NCBI RefSeq assembly: GCF_963378085.1
Contig: NZ_OY726395.1
Coordinates: 1,860,001-1,924,000, forward strand
DNA: 64,000 nt
Direction of reading: 5' to 3'
From: Mycolicibacterium sp. MU0050
GTDB lineage: Bacteria > Actinomycetota > Actinomycetes > Mycobacteriales > Mycobacteriaceae
Shown: positions 56,090 to 64,000 of the stretch, piece by piece
How the letters are laid out: each line of letters opens with the position of its first letter
How positions within the stretch are numbered: the first letter of the stretch is position 1
Made by a program: the position numbers and the translations under genes
The notes under the pieces: generated by a model
What the model was told of the DNA's origin: nothing
Databases searched by the model: none
The model's input: only the letters and a program-made list of their open reading frames with translations

Positions 56090-57127
56090 TCAGCACCCCC
56101 CGGCTGTCACGAAGTGCTCGGGCGTGATCCGGTTCTCGCCCGACCAGCGGTAGGCGGTGAGTGCACCACCGGCGACGGCGCTGAAGTCCACGCAGGCGGT
56201 GTGGTCCGTCCAGTCGTGCTGCCGCCGGGGCGGGCCCTGCCGCCAGTAGTGGCCGTAGAACACCGGGATGTCGTCGGTATAGACGAACGACTGGCTCTCG
56301 GCCGGGACGTCCAGGTGCGGTAACTCGGGATAGGGATCGCCGTTGTCGGTGGTGTAATGGCTTGCGATCACCGCGATCTCGCGCAACGTGCGGGCGTTGC
56401 TGTTCCACCACTGCACGCGAGCATGACTGCGCGGCGTGCCTTTGCCGTCGAGGTGGGCCGGCTGGCCGTGGTCACTCAGGCTGATCTCTGGCCCCTTGAG
56501 GAGCGTCTCGATGGCAGCATGCAGAGGGTCGCCCTCGGAGTTGGCCGCCACCAGGTGATCCAGCTTGTCGAACGGGGTGACGGTCCCGCACCGCCGCTGG
56601 ACCACCGCGATTGATTCCGCGTGCCAGCAGGCGTGCACCACGCGCAGGTCGCCCAGGTCAAGCCACAGCGGAAGCGTCGCGAACCACTCCAGGTACCGCT
56701 GCCGGTCCGCGCCGGTGACCTGCTCGAGGAACGCCCAGTGCTGCCTGGTGTTCTTCCCGAATCGGGCATCGTTCGGATCGCCGTGTGCCCGCAGGTATTG
56801 GCCGCTGCCCGGCGGCCATTCGGTGTGATAGGCAAGGGCGTTGAACTCGTGGTTGCCCATCACAGCCAGTGCGCTCCCCGCATCGGCCATGGCCTTGACC
56901 ACCTCGAGCACCCGAAGCTGCTCGGCACCCGTGTCGATCAGATCGCCGACGAAGATCACCCGGCGACTCGGATGGCGGTATTCGCCGGTGCCGTCGACCA
57001 TTCGGTAGCCGAGTTCGGCGAGAAGTTCTTCGAGCTGGGTGGCGCATCCGTGGACGTCGCCGATGATGTCGTAGCCTTCGACCGCCCCAGAAGCCATCCC
57101 GGGCCCGCCTCGTAATTGATCGTTCAT
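56090..57127 (-). CDS. Calcineurin-like metallophosphoesterase
   Basis: 345 residues from ATG 57127 (GGAGG 8-12 bases upstream); the frame is open further but the start is clear. Motifs: DIIGDVHGC, IFVGDLIDTG, VMGNHEFNA, VVHACWH and FYGHYWRQG, giving the two-metal site of PPP-type and diadenosine-tetraphosphate hydrolases. Cytosolic, no signal peptide. The substrate cannot be fixed. The gene directly upstream in the transcript is the ADP-ribosylglycohydrolase partner's neighbour rather than a defence gene. Confidence 0.9.
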   Translation of the reverse strand: MNDQLRGGPGMASGAVEGYDIIGDVHGCATQLEELLAELGYRMVDGTGEYRHPSRRVIFVGDLIDTGAEQLRVLEVVKAMADAGSALAVMGNHEFNALAYHTEWPPGSGQYLRAHGDPNDARFGKNTRQHWAFLEQVTGADRQRYLEWFATLPLWLDLGDLRVVHACWHAESIAVVQRRCGTVTPFDKLDHLVAANSEGDPLHAAIETLLKGPEISLSDHGQPAHLDGKGTPRSHARVQWWNSNARTLREIAVIASHYTTDNGDPYPELPHLDVPAESQSFVYTDDIPVFYGHYWRQGPPRRQHDWTDHTACVDFSAVAGGALTAYRWSGENRITPEHFVTAGGC

Positions 57128-57152
57128 TGTGTATTCCTCCCCACCGGAACCG

Positions 57153-57290
57153 TCAGAGCAAGACGGGCTGTCGCGCGTCGGCGAATCTCCTGGCCAGCGC
57201 GAGTGGCATGTAAGGGCTTCCGTGCTTCCTCCGGTAACGGGCCAGCAACTCGGCGTCCGTAATCGCATTCACCCTGGAGCTCTTCGCCAT
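57153..57290 (-). CDS. Possible small protein (45 aa) upstream of the metallophosphoesterase
   Basis: From ATG 57290 the frame reads MAKSSRVNAITDAELLARYRRK and continues with PYMPLALARRFADARQ to a stop at 57153-57155, 25 bases before the metallophosphoesterase start; GTG 57272 is an alternative. The helical, basic composition and operon-like spacing favour a real gene. No family is recognised. Confidence 0.4.
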   Translation of the reverse strand: MAKSSRVNAITDAELLARYRRKHGSPYMPLALARRFADARQPVLL

Positions 57291-57308
57291 CGCGGCTCGG
57301 CGCCCGTC

Positions 57309-57656
57309 TCAGGCAACACCGGCGGGGGCCGGCCGCCGGCTCGGCGGGACGCAGGGCCGCACTTGTTCTGGAGTGGCGACATGAATGGTGCCGAGCGACA
57401 CTATGTGCAGCACCCGGAACCGGCGCTTCCACTCGGCCCGGCCGCCGAACGTCAATGCCAGCGGCAGGTCTGTCGCGTCGTGATGCCACAGGGTGAGGCT
57501 GAGATCGTCACCTTCGATATCGAAGTACCCGTCGTCGTGGACGGCAACGACCTTCACTGCGATGAAGGGCACGTCGGGATCGCACGCCTTCTTGGCCTGT
57601 ATCCAGTGCATGCGGTGTCCCGGAGCAATGGAGCCGCAGAACTTCGTCTGAACCAT
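57309..57656 (-). CDS. Hypothetical protein
   Basis: 115 residues from ATG 57656. Contains HWIQAKKACDPDVPFIAVKVVAVHDDGYFDIEGDDLSLTLWHHD, a pattern of short beta strands, and a Pro-rich tail. No domain recognised. The same strand and short gap to the small ORF and metallophosphoesterase suggest one transcription unit. About 270 bases upstream, to 57933, show no gene. Confidence 0.65.
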   Translation of the reverse strand: MVQTKFCGSIAPGHRMHWIQAKKACDPDVPFIAVKVVAVHDDGYFDIEGDDLSLTLWHHDATDLPLALTFGGRAEWKRRFRVLHIVSLGTIHVATPEQVRPCVPPSRRPAPAGVA

Positions 57657-57933
57657 CGAGATACCCCCGTATCCGTGCCCCTGCTACGAGAGGCGCTCTT
57701 GCCCGCACCGGTCGGCGCGGGCCGCGTCGTCATCCGAGCCACCCACGAGCGTGGGGTTGGCGTGCCGCCGAGTCGGAGCTTGGCGACGGCATCTCATGAC
57801 GCACCCCGACTATAACCGGGGCCACCGACAGGCTGCGTCGAAAGCGCTGACGAGACTCGAATCATTCTCTTCAGCAACGGAATCCCCAGTCCCCGGGCGG
57901 CAACGGCCCGTTGGCGTCGCGCCCCCGGCAGAC

Positions 57934-58578
57934 TCAGTCCTCCGCCAGCTCCGAGCGCTGCTCGTCACTGAACCCCGGCATCGCCGCGAGCGAATCCTCG
58001 AGCTTGGCGGTGCGATACGCGCGGACATTGCCGGACACCGCCATCATCGCCTCGCGGGACTTGCCCCGCGCGTAGGTGACCGCCTGCTCGGCGCGCACGC
58101 CGAGGTCCTTGCCCACCTCCACCGCATCCTGATCGGCACCCATGTAGAGGAACTGCCAGCCGAACTCGTTGGTCTGCTGTTCGACCAGGGCCTTGATGTC
58201 GGGGCGGCGCCATTCGCGGCTCGAGTTCTCCATGCCGTCGGTCATGATCGCCACGATCACCGTGCCCGGCTTGTCGTCCTCATCGAGAGCATCGATTTCG
58301 GCGGCGGTGTCGGTGATCAGCTTGCCCATCGAATCCAGCAGCGCGGTGCTGTTGCGCGGGTTGAGGACCAGAGGGGGCACTTCGGCCAGCGGCTTGGCGC
58401 GGTAGACGACCTCGTACTCGTTGTCGAACTGGGCCAGGGTCACCAGGCAGTCGCCGTCGCCGGCGCGCTGCTCGGTCAGGAACGCATCGAAGCCGCCGAC
58501 GACGTCGGACTTGATCGACTGCATCGAACCGGACCGATCGAGCAGGAAGGCGATGAGGGTGAGGTTCGGGTTCGACAT
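57934..58578 (-). CDS. VWA domain protein (TerY/YegL-like)
   Basis: 214 residues from ATG 58578. A single von Willebrand factor A domain with MIDAS residues: FLLDRSGSMQSIK, NSTALLDSMGKL and VAIMTDGMENSSR. It lacks a signal peptide, so it is cytosolic. Proteins of this size act as metal-dependent binding scaffolds, often next to phosphatases, kinases or stress genes. The neighbour at 58601-58981 lies 22 bases upstream and is probably co-transcribed. Confidence 0.87.
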   Translation of the reverse strand: MSNPNLTLIAFLLDRSGSMQSIKSDVVGGFDAFLTEQRAGDGDCLVTLAQFDNEYEVVYRAKPLAEVPPLVLNPRNSTALLDSMGKLITDTAAEIDALDEDDKPGTVIVAIMTDGMENSSREWRRPDIKALVEQQTNEFGWQFLYMGADQDAVEVGKDLGVRAEQAVTYARGKSREAMMAVSGNVRAYRTAKLEDSLAAMPGFSDEQRSELAED

Positions 58579-58600
58579 GGCGGCCTTCTTTCTGATTTGT

Positions 58601-58981
58601 CTAGCGAGGCTTGGTGTTTCGACGCGGTTTGAACCGCATTGGCTCGGGAGCGGGCGCTGGTGGCAGGGGAGTGCGGGCGTGCTTGTCGTTGCGGGCGCGG
58701 CGGACGTCCTCGGCGGTGATCCGGTCACCGGAGGTCACGTAGGGGCTCAGTCTGGGCGTGCTGGCCAGACGCGGGCCGACCGCGTTCTCGCTCAGGCCGG
58801 CGCTCTTGCCGGCGGCCGCGATCGACATCTCGTCGTCGACGACGGCACGGGCCAGTTGCTCGTCGAGCAGCTGACTGACCTCCTCGAGGATCGACCGGAG
58901 GTGTCGCAGCGCATCGTCTGCGGATTCGGCGGTCTCGGCTCGGGTGAGGTCGGCGCGTATTTGTTCGTACCGATTGGACAT
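58601..58981 (-). CDS. Hypothetical protein, possible helix-turn-helix
   Basis: 126 residues from ATG 58981. Helical throughout; EMSIAAAGKSAGLSENAVGPRLA could be a HTH, and the C-terminus is basic and Pro-rich (RFKPRRNTKPR), as in DNA-binding tails. The family is not recognised. It is transcribed just before the VWA gene. Confidence 0.7.
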   Translation of the reverse strand: MSNRYEQIRADLTRAETAESADDALRHLRSILEEVSQLLDEQLARAVVDDEMSIAAAGKSAGLSENAVGPRLASTPRLSPYVTSGDRITAEDVRRARNDKHARTPLPPAPAPEPMRFKPRRNTKPR

Positions 58982-59050
58982 GGGCCACCATACCGCACAA
59001 TGTGCGGATTCCGCAATAACTGCGGATCGATCTGCGGGTTGCCATGGGCC

Positions 59051-60130
59051 TCACGCCCCCATCCACCACGGCGCAAAGCTGATATCCAACCGCTCCCGGC
59101 GCCGATACCCTGACCACGTCGGCACCCCCGCGGGCTGGCCCAGGTAGATCCCGCGGGCGGCCGCGACCACCCGCGAACGCTGCGTGGGCCACTGCAATGC
59201 CGTCGCCAGCTCCTCGAGCACGCCGACGTCGCGGTCCAGCACTCGATCCACGAGGCCCATGGCCGGCAACGCGCCGCTCTTGTCCCCGTTGCAGCGCGCA
59301 CACGCCAACACCAGATTGGCCAAGCCATCGATGCCGACCATGGACCACGGCAGGACATGGTCGACGGGATTGTTGGCGGGCAGGTGCGTCCGGCAGTAAA
59401 AGCAGTGCGGTCCAAAGGCTTCCTTGAGCGGTCCGCGGACTACCGCCAAGGCGGTGCGCTCGCGGCCGAACAGATGCCCGGCGACGTCGGGTACCTCGGC
59501 GTCGAGGAACTTGTTCATGCGGCGCACGTCGTCGACCCACATGATCTCCAGCGCCGGTTTCAGCAGGCCGGCCAGCCGGGCCAAGCCGTGGGCGACGCCG
59601 GGTTTGAGTTGGACGGCATTGCCGTGCGCGCGCAGGGTCGCGAGGCTCACCTTGTCGTGCAGGAAGGCGTCGTCGTAGAGGAACGCGTCGCTGGTCGACG
59701 CGCCGGGCAGCTTCTGCAGCCGGTGCAGCGGTTGCTGGGCCAGGCACAGCGTGATGGCGTCGATGGCGCGCTGGTAGTCCTGCGGGGCCCGCAGGCGCGC
59801 GATGTCCACCGACAGGCCCCGCCTGCGCGAATCCGCGGCCTGCTGCAGTGTGCGCGTGGCATTGAGGATGCGCGCCGTGGACACCGTCGATTGGCGCAAC
59901 TCGTGGCCGTCGAACGGGCGCACCTGTTGCCAATAGATGCCCAGCACCCGGTGCGCCAGCTCGGGGATGGGTACGTCGAGGACGGCGGCAGGGTCGGCCG
60001 GTAGGTTCTCGACGCAGTGCTCCAGCAGCGCCATCAACGTCGCCAGTTTGTAGGTGGCGGTGCGCAATCCGGTTTCCAGGATGGCCACCACGCGCTGGCC
60101 CAGCAGCAGGGGATCGGCCGGTTCAGTCAC
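59051..60130 (-). CDS. HNH endonuclease family protein
   Basis: 359 residues from GTG 60130 (MTEPADPLLLG); an ATG at 60166 would add 12 residues. Helical for 230 residues, then the HNH site HCFYCRTHLPANNPVDHVLPWS ... NLVLACARCNGDKSG with CxxC pairs, the DHV histidine and an NGDKS motif. Found as a lone gene beside housekeeping genes; a defence role is possible but nothing nearby supports it. Confidence 0.82.
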   Translation of the reverse strand: MTEPADPLLLGQRVVAILETGLRTATYKLATLMALLEHCVENLPADPAAVLDVPIPELAHRVLGIYWQQVRPFDGHELRQSTVSTARILNATRTLQQAADSRRRGLSVDIARLRAPQDYQRAIDAITLCLAQQPLHRLQKLPGASTSDAFLYDDAFLHDKVSLATLRAHGNAVQLKPGVAHGLARLAGLLKPALEIMWVDDVRRMNKFLDAEVPDVAGHLFGRERTALAVVRGPLKEAFGPHCFYCRTHLPANNPVDHVLPWSMVGIDGLANLVLACARCNGDKSGALPAMGLVDRVLDRDVGVLEELATALQWPTQRSRVVAAARGIYLGQPAGVPTWSGYRRRERLDISFAPWWMGA

Positions 60131-60201
60131 GGCGCCCCACCGCTGTCGTCCACGTGCGGTACACATCCATCAACGCATTATGGCGAGGGGGACTGACAGT
60201 G

Positions 60202-60543
60202 ATGGCCAAACTTGTGCGAGACCGAATTCCCGACATCATTCGCGCGTCGGGCCGCGAACCCGTCACGCGCCGCCTTTCCGATGCGGACTACCGCGCCGCG
60301 CTCGATGCCAAACTCGGCGAGGAGGTCGCCGAGCTGCGCGACGCCGGCGGTGCGGACGCGGTCCTCGAGGAGGCCGCCGATGTCCTGGAGGTCCTCGCCG
60401 CCCTGGTCGCGCTGCACGGCCGGACGGTCGAGGACATCGTGGCCACCGCCGCGCGCAAACGCTCGGAACGCGGTGGTTTCGCGCAGCGCGTGTGGCTGGA
60501 GAACGATGTTTCGCCACCGACGCGACGACCCGGGCCGGCGTAA
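60202..60543 (+). CDS. MazG-like nucleoside triphosphate pyrophosphohydrolase
   Basis: 113 residues from ATG 60202. Begins KLVRDRIPDIIRASGREP and has the all-alpha NTP-PPase metal site EEVAEL ... EEAADVLEVLAAL. The family cleaves non-canonical NTPs or phosphoribosyl-ATP. A longer frame to 60154 has no better start. The 58 bases on either side hold nothing else. Confidence 0.87.
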   Translation: MAKLVRDRIPDIIRASGREPVTRRLSDADYRAALDAKLGEEVAELRDAGGADAVLEEAADVLEVLAALVALHGRTVEDIVATAARKRSERGGFAQRVWLENDVSPPTRRPGPA

Positions 60544-60566
60544 GCAGTGCCCCGTACCCTGACCCC

Positions 60567-61109
60567 GTGACCACCCAGGACCGCCTCCGCTGGGACGCGC
60601 GCTACGAGAACCAGGGCGCCCCACCGGAAGCGGTCGCCCTGCCCGAACCCTTCGCCGCCCACGAACACGAATTCCCCGCCACCGGCCAGGCGCTCGAACT
60701 GGCCTGCGGCGCGGGCGTATTCAGCGTCTGGCTGGCGCGTCGCGGACTGCACGTGTGGGGCGTCGACGTCTCACCGGTCGCCATCGCCCACGCCCGAGAC
60801 CTCGCCGCCCGCAACGGTGTTGGCGAGATCTGCCGCTTCGACGTCGTCGACCTCGACGGCGGCCTGCCCGCCGGACCGCCCGTCGACGTCTTCGTCTGCC
60901 ACCGTTTCCGGGATCCGCGACTGGACCGAGCGATCATCGAGCGGCTGGCGCCCGGCGCGCTGCTGGCCGTCAGCGCCCTCAGCGAGGTCGGCGCCCAGCC
61001 GGGACGATTCCGGGCCAAGCCCGGTGAATTGACCGCCGCGTTCGCCCAACTCGAGACGATCGCCTCCGGCGAGGGCGACGGCGAAGCCTGGCTGCTGGCT
61101 CGCAAGTAA
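60567..61109 (+). CDS. SAM-dependent methyltransferase
   Basis: 180 residues from GTG 60567 (MTTQDRLRWDARYENQG). Class I Rossmann fold: motif I ALELACGAGVFSVWLARRG, acidic loop VWGVDVSPVAI, then DVVDLDGGLP and VFVCHRFRDP. Tellurite-resistance TehB-like size and start. The substrate is unknown. Ends 3 bases before the convergent SpoIIAA-like gene. Confidence 0.87.
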   Translation: MTTQDRLRWDARYENQGAPPEAVALPEPFAAHEHEFPATGQALELACGAGVFSVWLARRGLHVWGVDVSPVAIAHARDLAARNGVGEICRFDVVDLDGGLPAGPPVDVFVCHRFRDPRLDRAIIERLAPGALLAVSALSEVGAQPGRFRAKPGELTAAFAQLETIASGEGDGEAWLLARK

Positions 61110-61112
61110 TCC

Positions 61113-61481
61113 TCAGCCCGCCGCCCACTGCTTGGCCTGCTCCAGCTGATCGTGCCCGAAGATCTTGAACTCACCGGGCACCATCCACCCGAGCACGTGC
61201 AGGGTGTGCAAGATCCACTCCGTGTCGGTGACCACCGCCATCCGCTTGAACGCGGAGTGGTGTTTGAACAGCACGCCGAAGCCCATCTTGATGTCCTCGG
61301 CCAGCCCGCCGCGCCCGAAGCCCTCGTAGTCCGGGTCGATGACCTCGACGAACCGGACCTCGTCGGTCTCCAACAGCTGGCGCATCTTCGGTTCGAAGGC
61401 GCGCAGATCGTCGCCGGTCACCCTGCCGGTGACGCGAATCCCGGCCACGCCCTCCGGCATATCGGTCAGCATCTCGATCAC
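61113..61481 (-). CDS. SpoIIAA-like (STAS-fold) protein
   Basis: 122 residues, full family length. Pattern: MIEMLTDMPEGVAGIRVTGRVTGDDLRAFEP ... FKRMAVVTDTEWILHTLHVLGWMVPGEFKIFG, typical of the SpoIIAA-like family. Cytosolic. The role is unclear; often near stress or membrane genes. Confidence 0.85.
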   Translation of the reverse strand: MIEMLTDMPEGVAGIRVTGRVTGDDLRAFEPKMRQLLETDEVRFVEVIDPDYEGFGRGGLAEDIKMGFGVLFKHHSAFKRMAVVTDTEWILHTLHVLGWMVPGEFKIFGHDQLEQAKQWAAG

Positions 61482-61602
61482 GGTTTCACCCCCTGAAAGT
61501 GCCCGAGATCCACGCTACTCGCGTCCGCGAAAGCCTGCGGAAACCCGCGTCGCCCCAGATACCCGCGCCGACCACTGCCGCGGGTACGACATTATGGAAC
61601 CC

Positions 61603-62271
61603 ATGAGCCGAACACGGGTGAACCGGTCGATCTACGCCGTCGGTGCCGTCCTGGCCCTCGTCGGTGCCCTATTGCTGGGCACCCCCGCCGCCGGCCTCGC
61701 CCACGCGGGCCCGGCCGGACCAGCCGGCACTGCGATCTCCATCGGCGATCCCGCCGCTCCCGGCCAGGTCGACCTCTACCTGGACCCGCTGTGCCTCTAC
61801 AGCGGGAAGATGATCCAGGCCCAGGGCGAGGAGATCGGCCGACGCATCGAGGCCGGCACCCTGCACGTCAACGTGCGGTTCGTCGACTTCCTCGACAAGG
61901 ATTCGGCCAGCGGCAGCTACGACTACCGGGCCATCTACGCCGCCTACGTGGTCGCCGGCCAGTCGGCGTCCAGTGCCGTCACCTGGAACTTCATCCGGGA
62001 GATCTTCGCCGCCGAGAACCAGCCGCGACGCCACGGACCCACCGACCTGTCCAACGATCAACTGGCCGGTCTCGCCGACCGGGCCGGGGCACCGCACCTG
62101 GCCGGGGAGCTCATCAAGTTCGGCTTCCCGATCGGCCTGGACCCGCGCGCCATCGCCGCCTACAACATCACCCTGCTGCGCGACCTGCCCGAATCCGGCG
62201 TCCCGCGCGTCGTGGTCGACGGCCAGGCCGTGGATGGAAACTCCGACTGGCTGGCCCGACTCCCGAGCTGA
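61603..62271 (+). CDS. Exported DsbA/thioredoxin-like protein
   Basis: 222 residues from ATG 61603 (ATG 61594 adds three). Signal peptide: basic start, then AVGAVLALVGALLLGTPAAG and a cut near AHA. A thioredoxin-fold body follows (QVDLYLDPLCLYSGKMIQ ... GVPRVVVDGQAVDG). The active site is C-x-x-S (CLYS) instead of CxxC, as in many mycobacterial DsbA-like proteins, so it may not be an oxidase in the usual sense. Confidence 0.88.
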   Translation: MSRTRVNRSIYAVGAVLALVGALLLGTPAAGLAHAGPAGPAGTAISIGDPAAPGQVDLYLDPLCLYSGKMIQAQGEEIGRRIEAGTLHVNVRFVDFLDKDSASGSYDYRAIYAAYVVAGQSASSAVTWNFIREIFAAENQPRRHGPTDLSNDQLAGLADRAGAPHLAGELIKFGFPIGLDPRAIAAYNITLLRDLPESGVPRVVVDGQAVDGNSDWLARLPS

Positions 62272-62291
62272 ACCGCCGCACCTGTAACCGC

Positions 62292-62639
62292 CTACAGCGG
62301 TCCGACATACCCCTGATCGCGGGCCCAGCCGACCACCACCGGCTTGGCGTCCAGGCACAGGTGATTCACCGCCGACATCAGCACGATCGCCGACTCGGCC
62401 GGCGCGAACCCGGTATTGGCGAGCTTGCCGAGCACCAGCGGGGGCGAAACCCCGTGGCGCAGTTCGTGACACAGCTCCTTGCCGATGTCGATCATGTCGA
62501 ACATGTCGGCGTACCAGACCCCGGCGTTGTCGAGCTCGGCGATGAAGTCGTACTGATCGGCGTTGGCCGGCCCGGCCATCGCCACTGAACCGGCCAACGC
62601 GACTGACGCCGCCAATGCCGATGCGATTCCCCCACGCAT
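62292..62639 (-). CDS. Secreted DUF732 protein
   Basis: 115 residues from ATG 62639. Signal peptide ASALAASVALAGSVAMAGPANA; the mature part carries the DUF732 pattern with one conserved Cys pair (KELCHELRHGVSP, NHLCLDAKP). The family is nearly confined to mycobacteria and is a good taxonomic clue. Function unknown. Convergent with the DsbA-like gene. Confidence 0.9.
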   Translation of the reverse strand: MRGGIASALAASVALAGSVAMAGPANADQYDFIAELDNAGVWYADMFDMIDIGKELCHELRHGVSPPLVLGKLANTGFAPAESAIVLMSAVNHLCLDAKPVVVGWARDQGYVGPL

Positions 62640-62714
62640 GATTCCCCCTCGGATAGCGCTGTGCGCGCGACGTTAGACGACGGCACCGACAGAACCCGGG
62701 TCGCGCTCCAGCTC

Positions 62715-62870
62715 TGGTGCCCGGTTTGCCCGCCTCGCAGCGACAAGTCGGGCTGCAGGGGTGCTCGGGCCGAGAGACTCGCGATCCGCCGCTGGTGCCC
62801 GGTTTGCCCGCCTCACAGCGACAAGCCGGGCCGCAGGGACGCTCGGGCCGAAAGACTCGCGATCCGCCCG
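62715..62870. repeat. 78-bp direct tandem repeat (two copies) in an intergenic gap
   Basis: Copy one starts at 62715 and copy two at 62793, both opening TGGTGCCCGGTTTGCCCGCC and differing at a handful of bases. They lie in the 490-base gap 62640-63129, which otherwise holds no gene. Frames read through it on either strand are Arg/Pro-rich and not family-like. Confidence 0.7.
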
Positions 62871-63129
62871 CAGCCAAGGGGCGACGCGGTGTCGCTCGGA
62901 GGCGGGCAAACGAGAGGGGGAGTGGAGACCCGGCAGCGACAACCCAGCGCAACCCAGAGAAACCGACAAAACCGCCCCGATCTCGCCTCGACCAGCGGTT
63001 AGACGCGCGTCGATACTTCTTGACGGATGTCTGAATCCTGTCTAGAGTCGGCCGCACCAGTGGTTCAACTCACAGCACGCCTCGACGCCGACCGACCTCA
63101 CGGGCGGCGTCGTTGATGAAAGGACTCCC

Positions 63130-64000
63130 GTGACCACGACTGCACCGCGGCCCCGCACCGCGATCATCGGCGCCGGCATCAGCGGACTGACCGCCGGCAA
63201 GATGCTGTCCGACTACGGCATTGCCTACGACTGCTTCGAGTCCTCGGACCGCATCGGCGGCAACTGGGCCTTCGGCAACCCCAACGGGCACTCCAGCGCC
63301 TACCGCTCGCTGCACATCGACACGTCCAAGGAGCGCCTGTCGTTCAAGGACTTCCCGATGCCCAAGGAGTTCCCGGACTTCCCGCACCACACCCAGATCA
63401 AGGACTACCTCGAGCGCTACGCCGAGGCGTTCAACCTCAAGCGAAACATCCACTTCCGCAACGGCGTCGAGCACGCGCGGCGCAATCCCGACGGCGGCTG
63501 GACGCTACGCACCCAGGACGGCCAGGACCGCGAGTACGACTTCCTGGTCGTCGCCAACGGACACCACTGGGACCCGCGGTACCCGGACTTCCCCGGCACC
63601 TTCACCGGCGAGAGCATCCACTCCCACCAGTACATCGACCCCAGCACCCCACTGAACCTGACCGGCAAGCGCGTGCTGGTGGTCGGCATCGGCAACAGCG
63701 CCGCCGACATCATCAGCGAGCTGTCCCAGAAGACCTTCCAGAACACGGTGTACATGTCGACGCGCTCGGGGGCGTGGATAGTCCCGAAGTACATGTTCGG
63801 CATGCCCACCGACCGGCTGGCCCGCACCCTGCCGCAGATCCCCGCCAAATTCCAGCGCCTGCTGCTGCGCAAGGTGCCCACACTGATCTCCGGCCCGCCG
63901 GAGCGCTACGGGCTGCCGCGGCCTGACCACAACTTCCTCGAGGCCCACCCCACCCAGTCCAGCGAACTGCTGCTGCGCCTGGGCTCCGGGGACGTCAAGG
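63130..64000 (+). CDS. Flavin-containing monooxygenase (3' end outside window)
   Basis: From GTG 63130 (GAAAGGA upstream) the frame stays open to the window end, 290 residues. FAD site IIGAGISGLTAGKML at the start, then FESSDRIGGNWAF, the linking FMO phrase FPGTFTGESIHSHQY, and NADPH site VVGIGNSAADI. It oxygenates soft nucleophiles or acts as a Baeyer-Villiger enzyme using FAD and NADPH. Abundant in mycobacteria. The start region at 63031-63129 is the last part of a gene-free gap. Confidence 0.92.
   Translation, partial: MTTTAPRPRTAIIGAGISGLTAGKMLSDYGIAYDCFESSDRIGGNWAFGNPNGHSSAYRSLHIDTSKERLSFKDFPMPKEFPDFPHHTQIKDYLERYAEAFNLKRNIHFRNGVEHARRNPDGGWTLRTQDGQDREYDFLVVANGHHWDPRYPDFPGTFTGESIHSHQYIDPSTPLNLTGKRVLVVGIGNSAADIISELSQKTFQNTVYMSTRSGAWIVPKYMFGMPTDRLARTLPQIPAKFQRLLLRKVPTLISGPPERYGLPRPDHNFLEAHPTQSSELLLRLGSGDVK

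Noticed and set aside
62715..62870. CRISPR array
   Set aside because: Only two adjacent 78-base copies without unique spacers and no cas genes in the window.
61669..63057. 462-residue minus-strand ORF over the DsbA-like gene, DUF732 gene and tandem repeat
   Set aside because: Arg/Gly-rich shadow of two real genes in other frames plus a repeat; no family pattern.

Overview
The window is high-GC DNA from an actinomycete, most likely a Mycolicibacterium/Mycobacterium relative. This rests on a secreted DUF732 protein at the right end, a repressor resembling those of cluster A mycobacteriophages, an IS256-family transposase close to the IS1081 type, and frequent GTG/TTG starts with short or overlapping gene junctions. 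About 53 kb of it is a dense defence island, bounded by ordinary-looking genes on the right and the tail of one gene on the left.

Region by region: (A) 1101-18162 holds vsr and a convergent 5-methylcytosine methyltransferase. A plus-strand run follows: a GHKL/sacsin-like ATPase fused to an SF2 helicase, a UvrD-like helicase, DISARM DrmA and DrmB, and a RecD-like helicase fused to a PD-(D/E)XK nuclease. (B) 18375-28607 holds a DISARM class 1-like pair: a DrmD SNF2 helicase carrying a one-base frameshift, and a DrmMI/Eco57I-type adenine methyltransferase split by an IS3-family and an IS256-family element. Both elements have clean target duplications, and removing them on paper restores one open frame of 1527 codons. 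(C) 28782-31517 is a compact three-gene ABC-three-component (ABC-3C) type module: HNH effector, small middle component and DUF2326 ABC ATPase. (D) 31580-40767 holds a 2092-residue helicase/DUF1998/nuclease (DruE/DrmA-like), a RelE-like/UvrD fusion and an EcsC-family protein. (E) 46300-40722 is a minus-strand four-gene operon: SF2 helicase, GHKL ATPase, an unknown protein and a DUF6339 protein. (F) 46769-53469 encodes a 2111-residue HEPN / transglutaminase-like / DUF4011 / SF1 helicase / nuclease protein with a small overlapping partner. (G) 53863-54378 is an orphan phage immunity repressor with a stoperator-like site upstream.

Region H (54568-64000) looks like general chromosome: an ADP-ribosylglycohydrolase/phosphatase fusion, a metallophosphoesterase, a VWA protein, an HNH endonuclease, a MazG-like pyrophosphohydrolase, a methyltransferase, a SpoIIAA-like protein, a DsbA-like exported protein, a DUF732 protein and the start of a flavin monooxygenase.

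How the genes may work together is inferred. Region A reads as a complete 5mC-based relative of DISARM in which the usual drmC is absent and several extra motor/nuclease proteins are present. Regions B, D and F may be parts of one older N6-adenine-methyltransferase system. C and E look like separate cassettes inserted into it. The SNF2 frameshift and the two insertions suggest that this second system is inactive in this strain, unless the frameshift is a sequencing error and the elements excise.
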